DNA of 64,000 nucleotides, taken from assembly GCF_026586625.1 (NCBI RefSeq), contig NZ_JAODIW010000006.1, forward strand, positions 1,463,061 to 1,527,060, in the 5' to 3' direction. A model generated the notes under the pieces. The model was given only the letters and a program-made list of their open reading frames with translations. It made no database searches and was not told where the DNA came from. Of this stretch, positions 25,187 through 33,461 are shown piece after piece; position 1 is the first letter of the stretch, and each line of letters begins with the position of its first letter. The DNA comes from Halobium salinum (GTDB lineage: Archaea; Halobacteriota; Halobacteria; Halobacteriales; Haloferacaceae). The translations under genes and the position numbers were made by a program.

Positions 25187-26418
25187 ATTTGATCCAGCTT
25201 CTCCAATACACCCTTCTCTTCGAGTTCGACGAGTCTGTCTATGACCTCTTGTTTCGACCTCTGCTCGTTCTTTTGTTGGAGGCTGAGTGGTCTGCCGCAG
25301 TTCCCGCATTCCGAGTGGTGTGATTGGTTTGTTTGACCACAGAAAGGACAGTCCACAGTCTCTGATTCGTTGTTATCGGTGTTGAGACCGTATTCTTGTC
25401 GGATGGCTTGGTTGACGTCGTCGTTGTTGAGGTGGACGTAGACTTTCGCCCTATCACTACCTGGTTTCCAGCCTGCAAACTTATTCAATTGCTCGTAGCC
25501 CATGAACTTCGCTACCTCGGTCAAACGGGTGTGCCGGAGGTTGTACGGCCGCTGCTTGTTCTCAGGGATTTCAGCGCGTTCACACGCATCCTTGAACCGT
25601 CGACGTAACGCATCGTAGTTCATCCGGTCACGAGGATTCGGAACGTACTCCGTGCAATCATCGGTGTGGTTATGCGGTATGTTGCCACAGTTCTTACACG
25701 CCTGTTGCTCTCGTTTCACGAACAAGGGCGCAGACGAGTCCTCGATATCGCCCATGGTTCCTCCAACAGGGTGTTCAAGCAGCCATTCTCGGAGTGTTCT
25801 TCCGGCCCGGATCAACTGGTTCGTGCGATCAGGTGTTCCTTTGAGTCCCTGGAGGAAGATGAAGTCGCCTTTGCCGTTCGAGGTGAAGTCGGCGATGCTG
25901 GTATTGATGATTTCTCCGGGTCTTCCGCCTGATTCGTACATCAGTTTGAAGAACGCCCGGTCACGTGTGCTTCGGAAGCCCTGAAACAAGCTTTTGAGTT
26001 CTTCTTCGGTGAAGAGGTCGTTTCGTGTGACGGGTGAGGCCTTAGCGCCTTTCTTGTGGACTGAGAAGAACTCGACCTTCTCAGGGTGTTTCCCGCCGTT
26101 TTCGATCTTGTAGAACTTCTTCACCGCGCAACGGAACTTGTGCTTCGATGCTTCGGCGTAGTCGCTCCGGTTAACACGGGCGATCACGGTCTTCAGCTCA
26201 GATTCAGTGGCTCCCCGTAGTTCGAAGTCGTCTGGAGCGAATTTCTTCAGCAGGGTCTTGAAGGCGTAGATCATCCGGACCTGCTGGGAATTCCCGACTC
26301 CTTCCGCAGCTGAGGCATCGATATAGGTCTCTACCGCCTCGATGTTTCCCTGGGAAATGGGTTCGTCTCGTAGATTTTGAAGACTGCGCTGTACGTCGTC
26401 GTACTTTGTGGTTGACAT
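25183..26418 (-). CDS. int: Tyrosine recombinase/integrase with C-terminal zinc ribbon
   Basis: ATG 26418 gives 411 residues; the frame continues upstream but without recognisable sequence. An N-terminal SAM-like core-binding domain (about 1-125) precedes the catalytic domain. The catalytic residues are R166 (SGGRPGEI), the NLRHTRL box near 293, W/H position FAGWKPG near 315, and nucleophile YVHL near 327. A zinc ribbon (CPFCG...CGNCG, about 357-374) follows. An internal CKNC...H...C cluster near 240-255 is an unusual extra metal site. It is a candidate integrase of the element, although it lies 30 kb from the tRNA-Glu scar and could belong to a nested unit. Confidence 0.9.
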   Translation of the reverse strand: MSTTKYDDVQRSLQNLRDEPISQGNIEAVETYIDASAAEGVGNSQQVRMIYAFKTLLKKFAPDDFELRGATESELKTVIARVNRSDYAEASKHKFRCAVKKFYKIENGGKHPEKVEFFSVHKKGAKASPVTRNDLFTEEELKSLFQGFRSTRDRAFFKLMYESGGRPGEIINTSIADFTSNGKGDFIFLQGLKGTPDRTNQLIRAGRTLREWLLEHPVGGTMGDIEDSSAPLFVKREQQACKNCGNIPHNHTDDCTEYVPNPRDRMNYDALRRRFKDACERAEIPENKQRPYNLRHTRLTEVAKFMGYEQLNKFAGWKPGSDRAKVYVHLNNDDVNQAIRQEYGLNTDNNESETVDCPFCGQTNQSHHSECGNCGRPLSLQQKNEQRSKQEVIDRLVELEEKGVLEKLDQI

Positions 26419-26490
26419 AATTCTTTGATTCAGTAGTTGGTTGGAGAAATCGAGCGGGGAAAACAAGGATTCGTTTGGTAGTCGGTGACC

Positions 26491-26518
26491 ACCGTTCACT
26501 TGGAGTCCAGTGAACGGT
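26491..26518. repeat. Strong inverted repeat upstream of the integrase gene
   Basis: Perfect 10-base arms ACCGTTCACT and AGTGAACGGT flank an 8-base loop (TGGAGTCC), 73 bases upstream of the integrase ATG. A TATA-like gtaaataac on the minus strand lies just beyond (about 26,546-26,554), so the repeat would fall at the start of the integrase transcript. It could be a recombinase arm site, an operator or a leader hairpin. Confidence 0.5.
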
Positions 26519-26946
26519 TGGTGGGAGTGGACCCTCAGTCCCTGTTATTTACTGTCTACAGGTCTGTTCCGTCTTACTTTTCCCTAAGCCCGATTTCGCT
26601 TGGGTTGATTTTCAATACAATATGTCTGAACAAGATTTATTAGTATATGTATACTCATGTCGCACTCAATCGAAACAAGGCCGCAGAAATCGAATGAAGA
26701 TGTGGTATCTCGCTAAAACCATGACTCATCAATAAATAATCTCACGAACCAGCGATTCAAGCGGTATGAGCAGTAATTTGGCGAGCTCGGCGGAATTCAA
26801 AGTCGAAGCAGGATTTGAAATCAGGTGTTTGAAATTTCTTCTTGTCAAGTAGTCAATTAAAATTACACACATTTGATTATTGAAATTTCTACTGTAATCT
26901 TGTGAACCAGTTTCTGTTAGTTCTCCAGTAGAATTATTCCTCAACT
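26519..26946. other. Intergenic, A/T-rich
   Basis: It holds the likely integrase promoter and a second small palindrome (AGTATA-TG-TATACT, 26642-26655). A 19-codon frame from ATG 26657 and a minus-strand frame at 26729-26944 have no supporting features. I see no convincing gene. Confidence 0.4.
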
Positions 26947-27639
26947 ATGCGACTACCGATATATCTACTAAGTATGACCGAGACTGGCCGCAATGAATAC
27001 GAAAGAATAGACAATACGTACGGATTCGGTCAGCAAGAGTATCAACAGCGGAGTCAATTACACGACCAAGCATGTAATAGAAAAAACTCGTTGTTTTGGA
27101 CCTACAAGCGGATGTTCGTTGCCGCGGAATGGGTCGGACGATTTGGATGGGGTCTCGACCTGTTTACGGCAATCATCGGGTCCGTATTACTCTACGCGTT
27201 GACTCGAGAAGGATCTCCTACAAATCAGCTTCTCAATTCCCTAATAGAATTCGCTCCAGCGGATTTAGCAATCATCATCTTGGTCGGATCTCTCTTGAGT
27301 GCTTTCTACGGGCCGAAACTACGATCTAGAGTCTATTACAATGCGGGACAAGAGATTCAAGAGCTGCACGACCAGCTGGATGACTTCATCGAGATGGAGA
27401 TTATTGACCAAGAATCGGAATTTGATGATTTGAAACAGAAGTACCAGCGCTTGAACCGAAGGAGGCACCGTCTGAACCAATCGACACCTCAATTAGGCGG
27501 GTATTGGTATCGATTGATGAAGGCCAAAGAGAAGTACCAAAAGACCGTCCCTTGGGAGGAGTATTCCGAATATGAGGAGGAAACATTCGAAGAAAAAATC
27601 AAGCGGCTAAACGGAGAAGGTAGTGAAAATGATAGCTGA
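26947..27639 (+). CDS. SLATT-domain two-TM membrane protein (first copy)
   Basis: The 230-residue protein has an N-terminal helix ending LFWTYKRMFVAAEW. Two transmembrane helices follow (about 70-88 and 98-118), then a long cytoplasmic helical region (QEIQELHDQLDDFIE, YQRLNRRRHRLNQSTPQLG). This is the pattern of SLATT domains (SMODS/SLOG-associated two-TM effectors), thought to form pores when a nucleotide signal is made. A CD-NTase-like gene lies 2 kb downstream. ATG 26974 is an alternative start. Confidence 0.7.
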   Translation: MRLPIYLLSMTETGRNEYERIDNTYGFGQQEYQQRSQLHDQACNRKNSLFWTYKRMFVAAEWVGRFGWGLDLFTAIIGSVLLYALTREGSPTNQLLNSLIEFAPADLAIIILVGSLLSAFYGPKLRSRVYYNAGQEIQELHDQLDDFIEMEIIDQESEFDDLKQKYQRLNRRRHRLNQSTPQLGGYWYRLMKAKEKYQKTVPWEEYSEYEEETFEEKIKRLNGEGSENDS

Positions 27640-27749
27640 GGATAACATTATATGATAAACGCTATCGCACTACGTCGAAAATTTCTTCACATCTACCGAA
27701 ATCTGCCACACATATTATGACTTTCACACGGTGAGTGGGTTTGTCACAC

Positions 27750-28640
27750 TTAATTTCTTCTAAAATGTGTCTCTACCCAGAGTTCACCTATTGTTGAGAG
27801 CCGGGTTTCGTGGCCACCGCTCTTCTCAGTTCTACGGATATAGCCCTCATCCTCGAGCTGTCTCACATTGTACTGGACCTTACTCCGCAGAGACTGGTAC
27901 TTCTCTTCGCGTTGCTCCGCCAACAGACGTGCTAAAGCTGAGGTCGAAGAAGCTGGCCCATTTTCATAGAGACAGTATAGAATCTCCCGCTCAAACTCTC
28001 GTAGATCGGATAGCGGCGCTGCCGGGAATTCTACGAACATCTGTCCATTACCTAATCGGCTTGCGCCCTTCGTCACTCCGCTTTGGTCAACCTCCTCAAG
28101 TAGAGTATCGACCGCTTGAAGTCGATCCTGGATTCTGTCATCGTTATAATCTTCACCCAGTTCCTGAAGCATCTGTTTCTGCTCGCGTAGCTCCCCAATC
28201 ATCTCAGTAACCAGATACTCCTCAGGTGAGACATAGTACGTGTGAATAGATTCACGGAGTTCAGGGCGCTCTACGATCAGAGAATTAGCCGCAGTAGCGA
28301 ACGCAAACGCGACCGTCCTAGGCATTGACGAAATATTCACCCAGACATCATTCCCGCTGTCAACCTCCTCCCTGATTTGACGATGAGCTTCTCGATAGAG
28401 GCTCTTGTAGTCGTAGATGTCTTTGACCGGCTGGATTTCAACTTCCTTCCCGAGTACAGTCCGAAAAGTATGCTCAAGCCGGTCAACCATTGTCTCGATA
28501 ACTGCCTCGGCGGATTCACCGCTATCCTCTGAGGATTGAAGGAGTAGAATTCGGTCCGCTTCTAAACCCCCTTGGGAGATAGGTAGTAGCAGTCGTTCGT
28601 AGTCGAATCCGACCGGAATTATATGAACGGTCTCACTCAT
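27750..28640 (-). CDS. CARF-wHTH regulator, HFX_2341-like
   Basis: ATG 28640 gives 296 residues starting SETVHIIPVGFDYERLL. The N-terminal Rossmann-like CARF domain (1-150) ends with WVNISSMPRTVAFAFATAA, the ligand-loop strand and helix of this family. The C-terminal winged helix (about 225-296, EREILYCLYENGPASSTSAL and a wing) binds DNA. CARF domains sense cyclic oligonucleotides. It diverges from a gene pair containing a CD-NTase-like enzyme, so it may respond to that enzyme's product. Confidence 0.8.
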   Translation of the reverse strand: MSETVHIIPVGFDYERLLLPISQGGLEADRILLLQSSEDSGESAEAVIETMVDRLEHTFRTVLGKEVEIQPVKDIYDYKSLYREAHRQIREEVDSGNDVWVNISSMPRTVAFAFATAANSLIVERPELRESIHTYYVSPEEYLVTEMIGELREQKQMLQELGEDYNDDRIQDRLQAVDTLLEEVDQSGVTKGASRLGNGQMFVEFPAAPLSDLREFEREILYCLYENGPASSTSALARLLAEQREEKYQSLRSKVQYNVRQLEDEGYIRRTEKSGGHETRLSTIGELWVETHFRRN

Positions 28641-28820
28641 CGAGCTATCTTCCCTTCCACTCCCGACTAAGCCATCAATTGAGGTAAAAGGATTCGGAAC
28701 CGGGCCTACTGACAAACTATTTTGCTCACACTCAGGTTTTGGCCGACCTAGAGCAAACACTTAAGTTTCCGTGTCTGTTTTGTTTACGCGTACGGGAGAC
28801 GTGCGAAAACACAGAACAAC

Positions 28821-29645
28821 ATGATCCCCAACGAATCACACCCGGGATCCAACCCCGCAGAGCTCAACGAGAAGAATAGCGGCCTGATTCTGCTTGCTGA
28901 AAGGCAGAACGCCCACGAGGAGTTCATCGAGGGCTACCCAGGACAGCTCACGATCGTGCTCCGGATCAACCACGTGCAGACGCTGCTGAACAAGGACCAC
29001 ACCGCGGAGTCATTCTACGGCCCAGATGTGACAGTAATCACCACAACAACCGTTTCCGACCAAGTCCTTGCAGATCTCACCTGGGAGAAGGAGCGGGATT
29101 TGATTCAGCGGTTCAACCCTGACTACCATGTCCCGTGTGACTATCCGGTCTACAAGTCAGATGACGGTGGTCGACGAAGAGACCATGTCGAGAACTATCT
29201 CAGAGGTTTGCTCTGGCTCTCTCCTCGACTACAGAGAGTCGAGCTAATCCCGCTAGTCAAGGGGGAGACACCTGACGAGCGTCTTCGATGTTACAAGGTC
29301 TTCCAGAGCCTTGGCGCTGGTTACGTAGTGTTCTACGGTACGCAGTACTTCACGTCGAGGAAAGGTTTCAAGCCGCTGCGGCAGGACATCTGCCAGGTCG
29401 TTTCCGAGCAGCCGGATCTCAACATCATGCTGTTCGGTCTGCAGTCACCTCGACTCCTTCGGAAGCTGCCGCCTCAGGTCGTCGCGGCAGTAGGTCGGCG
29501 CTGGATTGGCGAGATACAGCTTCGTGACCGTTCAGTCGTTGAGAACAATTCACTTTACGATAGCATGAAAGAGAACGTTGAATCAGAGCTGGGTCAGGGT
29601 CAGATGCCTCTCGGTGTTTGGAGCTCGACGGAGGTGATGGCGTGA
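28821..29645 (+). CDS. Conserved-looking protein of the CBASS-like operon, perhaps TGT-barrel-like (DUF6610 type)
   Basis: The 274-residue soluble alpha/beta protein contains IPLVKGETPDERLRCYKVF, then LGAGYVVFYGTQYF, then LNIMLFGLQSPRLLRKL. These successive strand-helix units recall the C-terminal half of TIM-barrel tRNA-guanine transglycosylase-like (DpdA-type) proteins. No zinc or catalytic Asp signature is certain. Its last codon overlaps the nucleotidyltransferase start (TGATG), so the two are tightly coupled. It could be a CBASS accessory protein. Confidence 0.6.
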   Translation: MIPNESHPGSNPAELNEKNSGLILLAERQNAHEEFIEGYPGQLTIVLRINHVQTLLNKDHTAESFYGPDVTVITTTTVSDQVLADLTWEKERDLIQRFNPDYHVPCDYPVYKSDDGGRRRDHVENYLRGLLWLSPRLQRVELIPLVKGETPDERLRCYKVFQSLGAGYVVFYGTQYFTSRKGFKPLRQDICQVVSEQPDLNIMLFGLQSPRLLRKLPPQVVAAVGRRWIGEIQLRDRSVVENNSLYDSMKENVESELGQGQMPLGVWSSTEVMA

Positions 29646-30697
29646 TGGGTGGCGGATACCGGACCTCGATGACGCAGCAGTCTCATGCCGGCAGAGCACC
29701 GGTCGAAACCCCGGAGGTCGATAGAACCCTGGACCAAATTCTCTCGACAGAGAACGAGGTCGAGGACTGCTACGAGAACTACGCCGAGGGGTCGAAGATC
29801 ACCGACCGTCAAGGGGAACGGATCTCTGATCGGCGTGACCGACTGGTGAACATTCTGGAGGAGAGCATGGAGGTTGAGGATAGCCGGTTGATTGGTTCCT
29901 TCACCCGAGATACGATGGTGGGTCCGCTCAACCAGGACTCTGATGCGGATATCATGGTCGTGCTTGATGCCGACCGTCATCGCGAATGGATTCATCAGGA
30001 GAACGGTCCCCGGAACTGCCTGAATGCAGTCATGCGGCAAATCCAGAATGACCCACGGTTCTCCGATACAGAGGTCCGTGTCCGTCGGAATGTTGTGCAG
30101 GTCCGGTACCACGACTCCACGATCGAGATCGCGCCCGCGTTCGACTACAGTAAAGTCCCGCAGGCAAAACACCCGAAGCAGGACGGCTGGAACCTGTTCA
30201 ACGATGCGAGCGACGGGTATGCGATTCCGGACACCCACGGGAAGCAGTCCTGGCAGGGTACGAACCCGCGGAGGTACAAGCAGATGTTCGAGGTACGGGA
30301 CGAGGCGAACAACGGTCGGGTTTCAGGTCTCACCCGGACGATGAAAAAGTGGTCGGAAAACAACGATGTGCCGGTCCGTTCCTACCATATGGAGATTATG
30401 GTGTACAACTACTTCGCTGAGAAGTCCAGAACTGGCGAGCCTGTCCCGAGTTCGTATGAATCTCTTACACGGGATTTCGTCAATACTCTTCCCAGTCGGG
30501 TGAAGAATACTACTCGTGAGCCAGTCTACGATGAAGCCGTAGATAGTGGGACGAGTCGGGAGCAGAAGGACCGGGTGGCGAAGAAGGCGAAGTCTGCGGC
30601 TGAGAAGCTGAAGCGGGCTAAACAGCTGAAGAAGCAAGGCGAGACCGAGAAGGCGAAGGAATTGCTCCGAGAGGTTCACGGAGAGGGATTCAATTGA
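29645..30697 (+). CDS. CD-NTase-like nucleotidyltransferase (CBASS oligonucleotide cyclase candidate)
   Basis: ATG 29645 gives 350 residues. The polymerase-beta-fold signature is present: helix-turn IGSFTRDTMV (G84-S85), catalytic D100-A-D102 in DSDADIMVV, and the third acid in STIEIAPAF (E161). The C-terminal helical region continues to a lysine-rich tail (EKLKRAKQLKKQGETEKAKE). Such enzymes make cyclic di- or oligonucleotides on phage sensing. It is translationally coupled to the preceding gene and lies 25 bases before a SLATT membrane effector. This is the minimal cyclase-effector pair. Confidence 0.85.
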   Translation: MGGGYRTSMTQQSHAGRAPVETPEVDRTLDQILSTENEVEDCYENYAEGSKITDRQGERISDRRDRLVNILEESMEVEDSRLIGSFTRDTMVGPLNQDSDADIMVVLDADRHREWIHQENGPRNCLNAVMRQIQNDPRFSDTEVRVRRNVVQVRYHDSTIEIAPAFDYSKVPQAKHPKQDGWNLFNDASDGYAIPDTHGKQSWQGTNPRRYKQMFEVRDEANNGRVSGLTRTMKKWSENNDVPVRSYHMEIMVYNYFAEKSRTGEPVPSSYESLTRDFVNTLPSRVKNTTREPVYDEAVDSGTSREQKDRVAKKAKSAAEKLKRAKQLKKQGETEKAKELLREVHGEGFN

Positions 30698-30722
30698 GCC
30701 CGTACAGAGAGGCGATGAAGGG

Positions 30723-31352
30723 ATGAAGTCGCAGGAGGCTGATTTCGATTACGAAGTCCACGAACGTTTGCGGTCTAGGGTGGCTAATGCTGCAGATAGC
30801 GTTCTCTGGACATTCAAGGCCTTCTACAGGGCAGCCGATTTCTACCGCAAGGTAGACTTGGCGTCCGACTGGATAGTCTTCGGCATTTCTGCTCTGCTCA
30901 CAACTGCTTTGATTTGGGGATCAACACCTCGGATCTGGTTGATCGGGTTGGCGATTTTAACCGCAGTTCTCTCGGGATTCAGGCGCATGATCAAGCCCGG
31001 TAAGAAAGCCGACGAGTATTACCGGGCGGCGAACGCCTACCACCGCTTGTTCGATGACTTCCGAGACTACATCGAACTCGATCTCGCGGATGAGAGCACG
31101 GGGTTGGAGACTATGCAGGAGAGGTATCGGGAGCTGGCCGAACGCCGGCAGGACCTGAACGAGAACCAGCCGGACGTCACCAGCCGTTGGTACCAGAAGC
31201 TCGACGACAGTGTCTACGACGAGATAGGAACTACTGACGAAGCGAAGGAGAATCTTACCGGGGACGCCTGCCTCTCAGATACTGAGACTGAATCATCAAC
31301 TGGTGAAGATCTGGCGGACAGCGCTCGACTCGGGCGCGATAAAGACAGTTAG
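30723..31352 (+). CDS. SLATT-domain membrane effector of the CBASS-like operon (second copy)
   Basis: The 209-residue protein has an N-terminal helix with SVLWTFKAFYRAADFYRKV, two transmembrane helices (about 50-67 and 72-88), then cytoplasmic helices (ADEYYRAANAYHRLFDDF, YRELAERRQDLNENQPDVT) and an acidic tail. This is the same architecture as the SLATT protein at 26947-27639. It starts 25 bases after the nucleotidyltransferase. Expected role: membrane disruption after binding the cyclase product, leading to dormancy or death of infected cells. Confidence 0.75.
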   Translation: MKSQEADFDYEVHERLRSRVANAADSVLWTFKAFYRAADFYRKVDLASDWIVFGISALLTTALIWGSTPRIWLIGLAILTAVLSGFRRMIKPGKKADEYYRAANAYHRLFDDFRDYIELDLADESTGLETMQERYRELAERRQDLNENQPDVTSRWYQKLDDSVYDEIGTTDEAKENLTGDACLSDTETESSTGEDLADSARLGRDKDS

Positions 31353-32029
31353 GACACATTCAGTAGCGTTTTCGTTGTATAATCGTTCTACAGAAGCGCC
31401 CTTGTCGGTGAGCACCCAGGTTGTCGGTTGAATTCAACATCCTGTTCTATGTGTGCCATTATTTCTCTCACCCAGTTTTGGACAATGAGTTGAATGATGG
31501 TGGCTGCTGGCAGCTAGAGAGTTCTAAGCAGTTTTTCGGCGAGTTCGGCCGTATCCGGAGCTGGAGTAATCTTCCAGAGGAGGTGTTCGGCTTGTTCGGG
31601 TTAGCGGAATATAGGTGTAGACAAGTGAAAATCATGATTGGACCATTACTATTAACAAATCTCGTGCCTTAGAAACCTCTGACTCGTTGGGTGGGTTGGC
31701 GGCGGACACTGACTTATTTGGCGAGTCAACGGCATTCCGGCAGGACACCCGAACTCACACCCGGGTGCTCCCTGTTCCAGGGATTGCCATCCTTTCAAAT
31801 CCAGCCAAGCGGACAACTCAGAAAAATCAATTGTTCTCAAGCTTGAGTTTGGCAACACCATCCTAAATTGTTATAAGCCTTCATCACCCGTTATATCGAA
31901 TAAGCCACGCAGCTGCCGGTTCTAATGAACTACGATGTTCAGTTTGATTGATGCAGACAACCAGGACAAGCTAATAGGTACAAACCCCAGAGAAAGGAAA
32001 CGGCCTCAGTTAATCTAATTACAGAGATA
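31353..32029. other. Gene-poor stretch with a possible wHTH gene remnant
   Basis: No intact gene is seen in 680 bases. On the minus strand, short segments in different frames look protein-like, including WVLTDKGASVERLYNEN near 31,350-31,410, which resembles the end of a haloarchaeal winged-helix protein. This suggests a decayed gene. TATA-like A/T tracts are near 31,865-31,880. Confidence 0.35.
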
Positions 32030-33361
32030 TTATTTGAATAGACTAGTTAACCAGTTAACAAAGTTATTGAAAAACCCTTTGTTAGAGTCTGAGTTATTTG
32101 ACGAAGTACTATCAGGACGTGCTAAGGGTTCAGATGTGTTATTAATAGTGGATTGAGAGGTAGTAGGAGTTGCTGCAGTAGTTGATTCGGAAGTAAGTTC
32201 TGAGGTATTTGAGCTCGGTGATTGGGGTGAACCTCTCGGTTCCGCAGTTTGAGTTGGTTCCACCGAATTAGTGGTGCTTGTACTCTGGTCTGCGGTCTTG
32301 GTGCTTGTTGGTTTATCAGTAGTAGAAGAGCTACTTGTGCTTGTTGACGTATTCTCCTCTGAAGAATCTTTGGTAGAGGTCGTTGATTCGCTGGGTGAAA
32401 ATTCAGATTTTAGTACCCCTTGGTCCTCAAAAGCTTCAGTCAGTGTTACTATCTCTATATCGCGCTTCTGGGCTTCTTGAATAGCGAGTCGGATCCGGTC
32501 CTCGGTCAGATCTTGATACCAAGTATGGGCGGCGAACATGCCTAAAAGACCGTCCTCTTCAACAGTATCAAGGAACTCTTTCAATCTCTCTTCGGACATC
32601 TTGTCCTTCCGATAATACGATCGACCGACCTCATATGGGTCGATTCCTTGACCAGGATTGAGACCCTGATAATTGAAGTTAGCGACCCCATCATAATGAT
32701 CTTTGATTATTTCGTTAGAACGAGGACCATGACGACCGAACGGATACACGAAATTATTGATTTCTAATCCCATCTCTTCAAGTCGATTTTTTGACTCTGC
32801 GATGGCAGTTTTCAGTACATCATCGGTTAGTCGCTCCTGCGCTCCGTTCTCTACCGAGTAAGAGTTTTCGACGGGGTTCTCAAGGAGCAAGTACTCACCG
32901 CTCTGGTCACTTTCTCCACCAATCACCGTAGCTACCTCTTCTGAATTCTCATCAGAGATAAGAATTGTATCTCCTAGATTCCAGGCGTGGAGATCGGTTT
33001 TTACGTAAATTTTCTCATCGCCGGGTGAGATGTCTCTCGTTATTTCGATGGGACCGAGCGCTCTGTGATCCATTGTATGAGAGAGAATCTCCCAGCCTGC
33101 ATCCTCCATTTCGAGTAAGTGTTCACCGTCGAGATCATCTTCCGCCTTTACAAGATTAACAACTGCACCAACACACGCAGGAGCGTTTTTCTCTTGATGG
33201 ATCGGAAACGCTTTTGAATAATCGGTGATCGGACCATCGTCGTACACGAACACCAACTGACCATTTGACCCTTGGCCTGAGACGCTGGGGAGGGCTGTAA
33301 TGCTGATGCCGGCTGCAGCGGTACGGAGGTAGTGGCGTCTATTGACTCTGAATGAACTCAT
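32030..33361 (-). CDS. Tat-exported polysaccharide deacetylase-like protein with Ser/Thr-rich stalk
   Basis: The protein has 443 residues. A Tat signal (NRRHYLRTAAAGISI) is followed by a NodB-type barrel with VYDDGP (metal Asp), SHTMDHR (H-x-x-x-H-type motif), NFVYPFGRHG and FAAHTWYQ. An insertion of about 60 residues (about 105-165) interrupts the early barrel. From about residue 325 it is almost pure Ser/Thr/Asn, a probable O-glycosylated stalk, ending in a short hydrophobic segment (FFNNFVNWLTSLF). It would act on surface or extracellular glycans. Two more exported beta-rich proteins follow upstream on the same strand. Confidence 0.82.
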   Translation of the reverse strand: MSSFRVNRRHYLRTAAAGISITALPSVSGQGSNGQLVFVYDDGPITDYSKAFPIHQEKNAPACVGAVVNLVKAEDDLDGEHLLEMEDAGWEILSHTMDHRALGPIEITRDISPGDEKIYVKTDLHAWNLGDTILISDENSEEVATVIGGESDQSGEYLLLENPVENSYSVENGAQERLTDDVLKTAIAESKNRLEEMGLEINNFVYPFGRHGPRSNEIIKDHYDGVANFNYQGLNPGQGIDPYEVGRSYYRKDKMSEERLKEFLDTVEEDGLLGMFAAHTWYQDLTEDRIRLAIQEAQKRDIEIVTLTEAFEDQGVLKSEFSPSESTTSTKDSSEENTSTSTSSSSTTDKPTSTKTADQSTSTTNSVEPTQTAEPRGSPQSPSSNTSELTSESTTAATPTTSQSTINNTSEPLARPDSTSSNNSDSNKGFFNNFVNWLTSLFK

Positions 33362-33461
33362 GGTCTATAACAACCTTCTCTCATAGCGGGACCTTATTAT
33401 ATGGTAGGTAAACCCGATTCCAACGCTACCGAGCGAAGAAAATAATTATGTTTTCTAAGTT

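Noticed and set aside
26642-26655. AGTATA-TG-TATACT palindrome as an operator
   Set aside because: It is a short A/T palindrome in an A/T-rich region and equally well explained as a TATA box; there is no supporting gene start at the right distance.
26729-26944. 71-codon minus-strand frame
   Set aside because: It has no convincing composition, start context or neighbours; it overlaps an A/T-rich promoter region.
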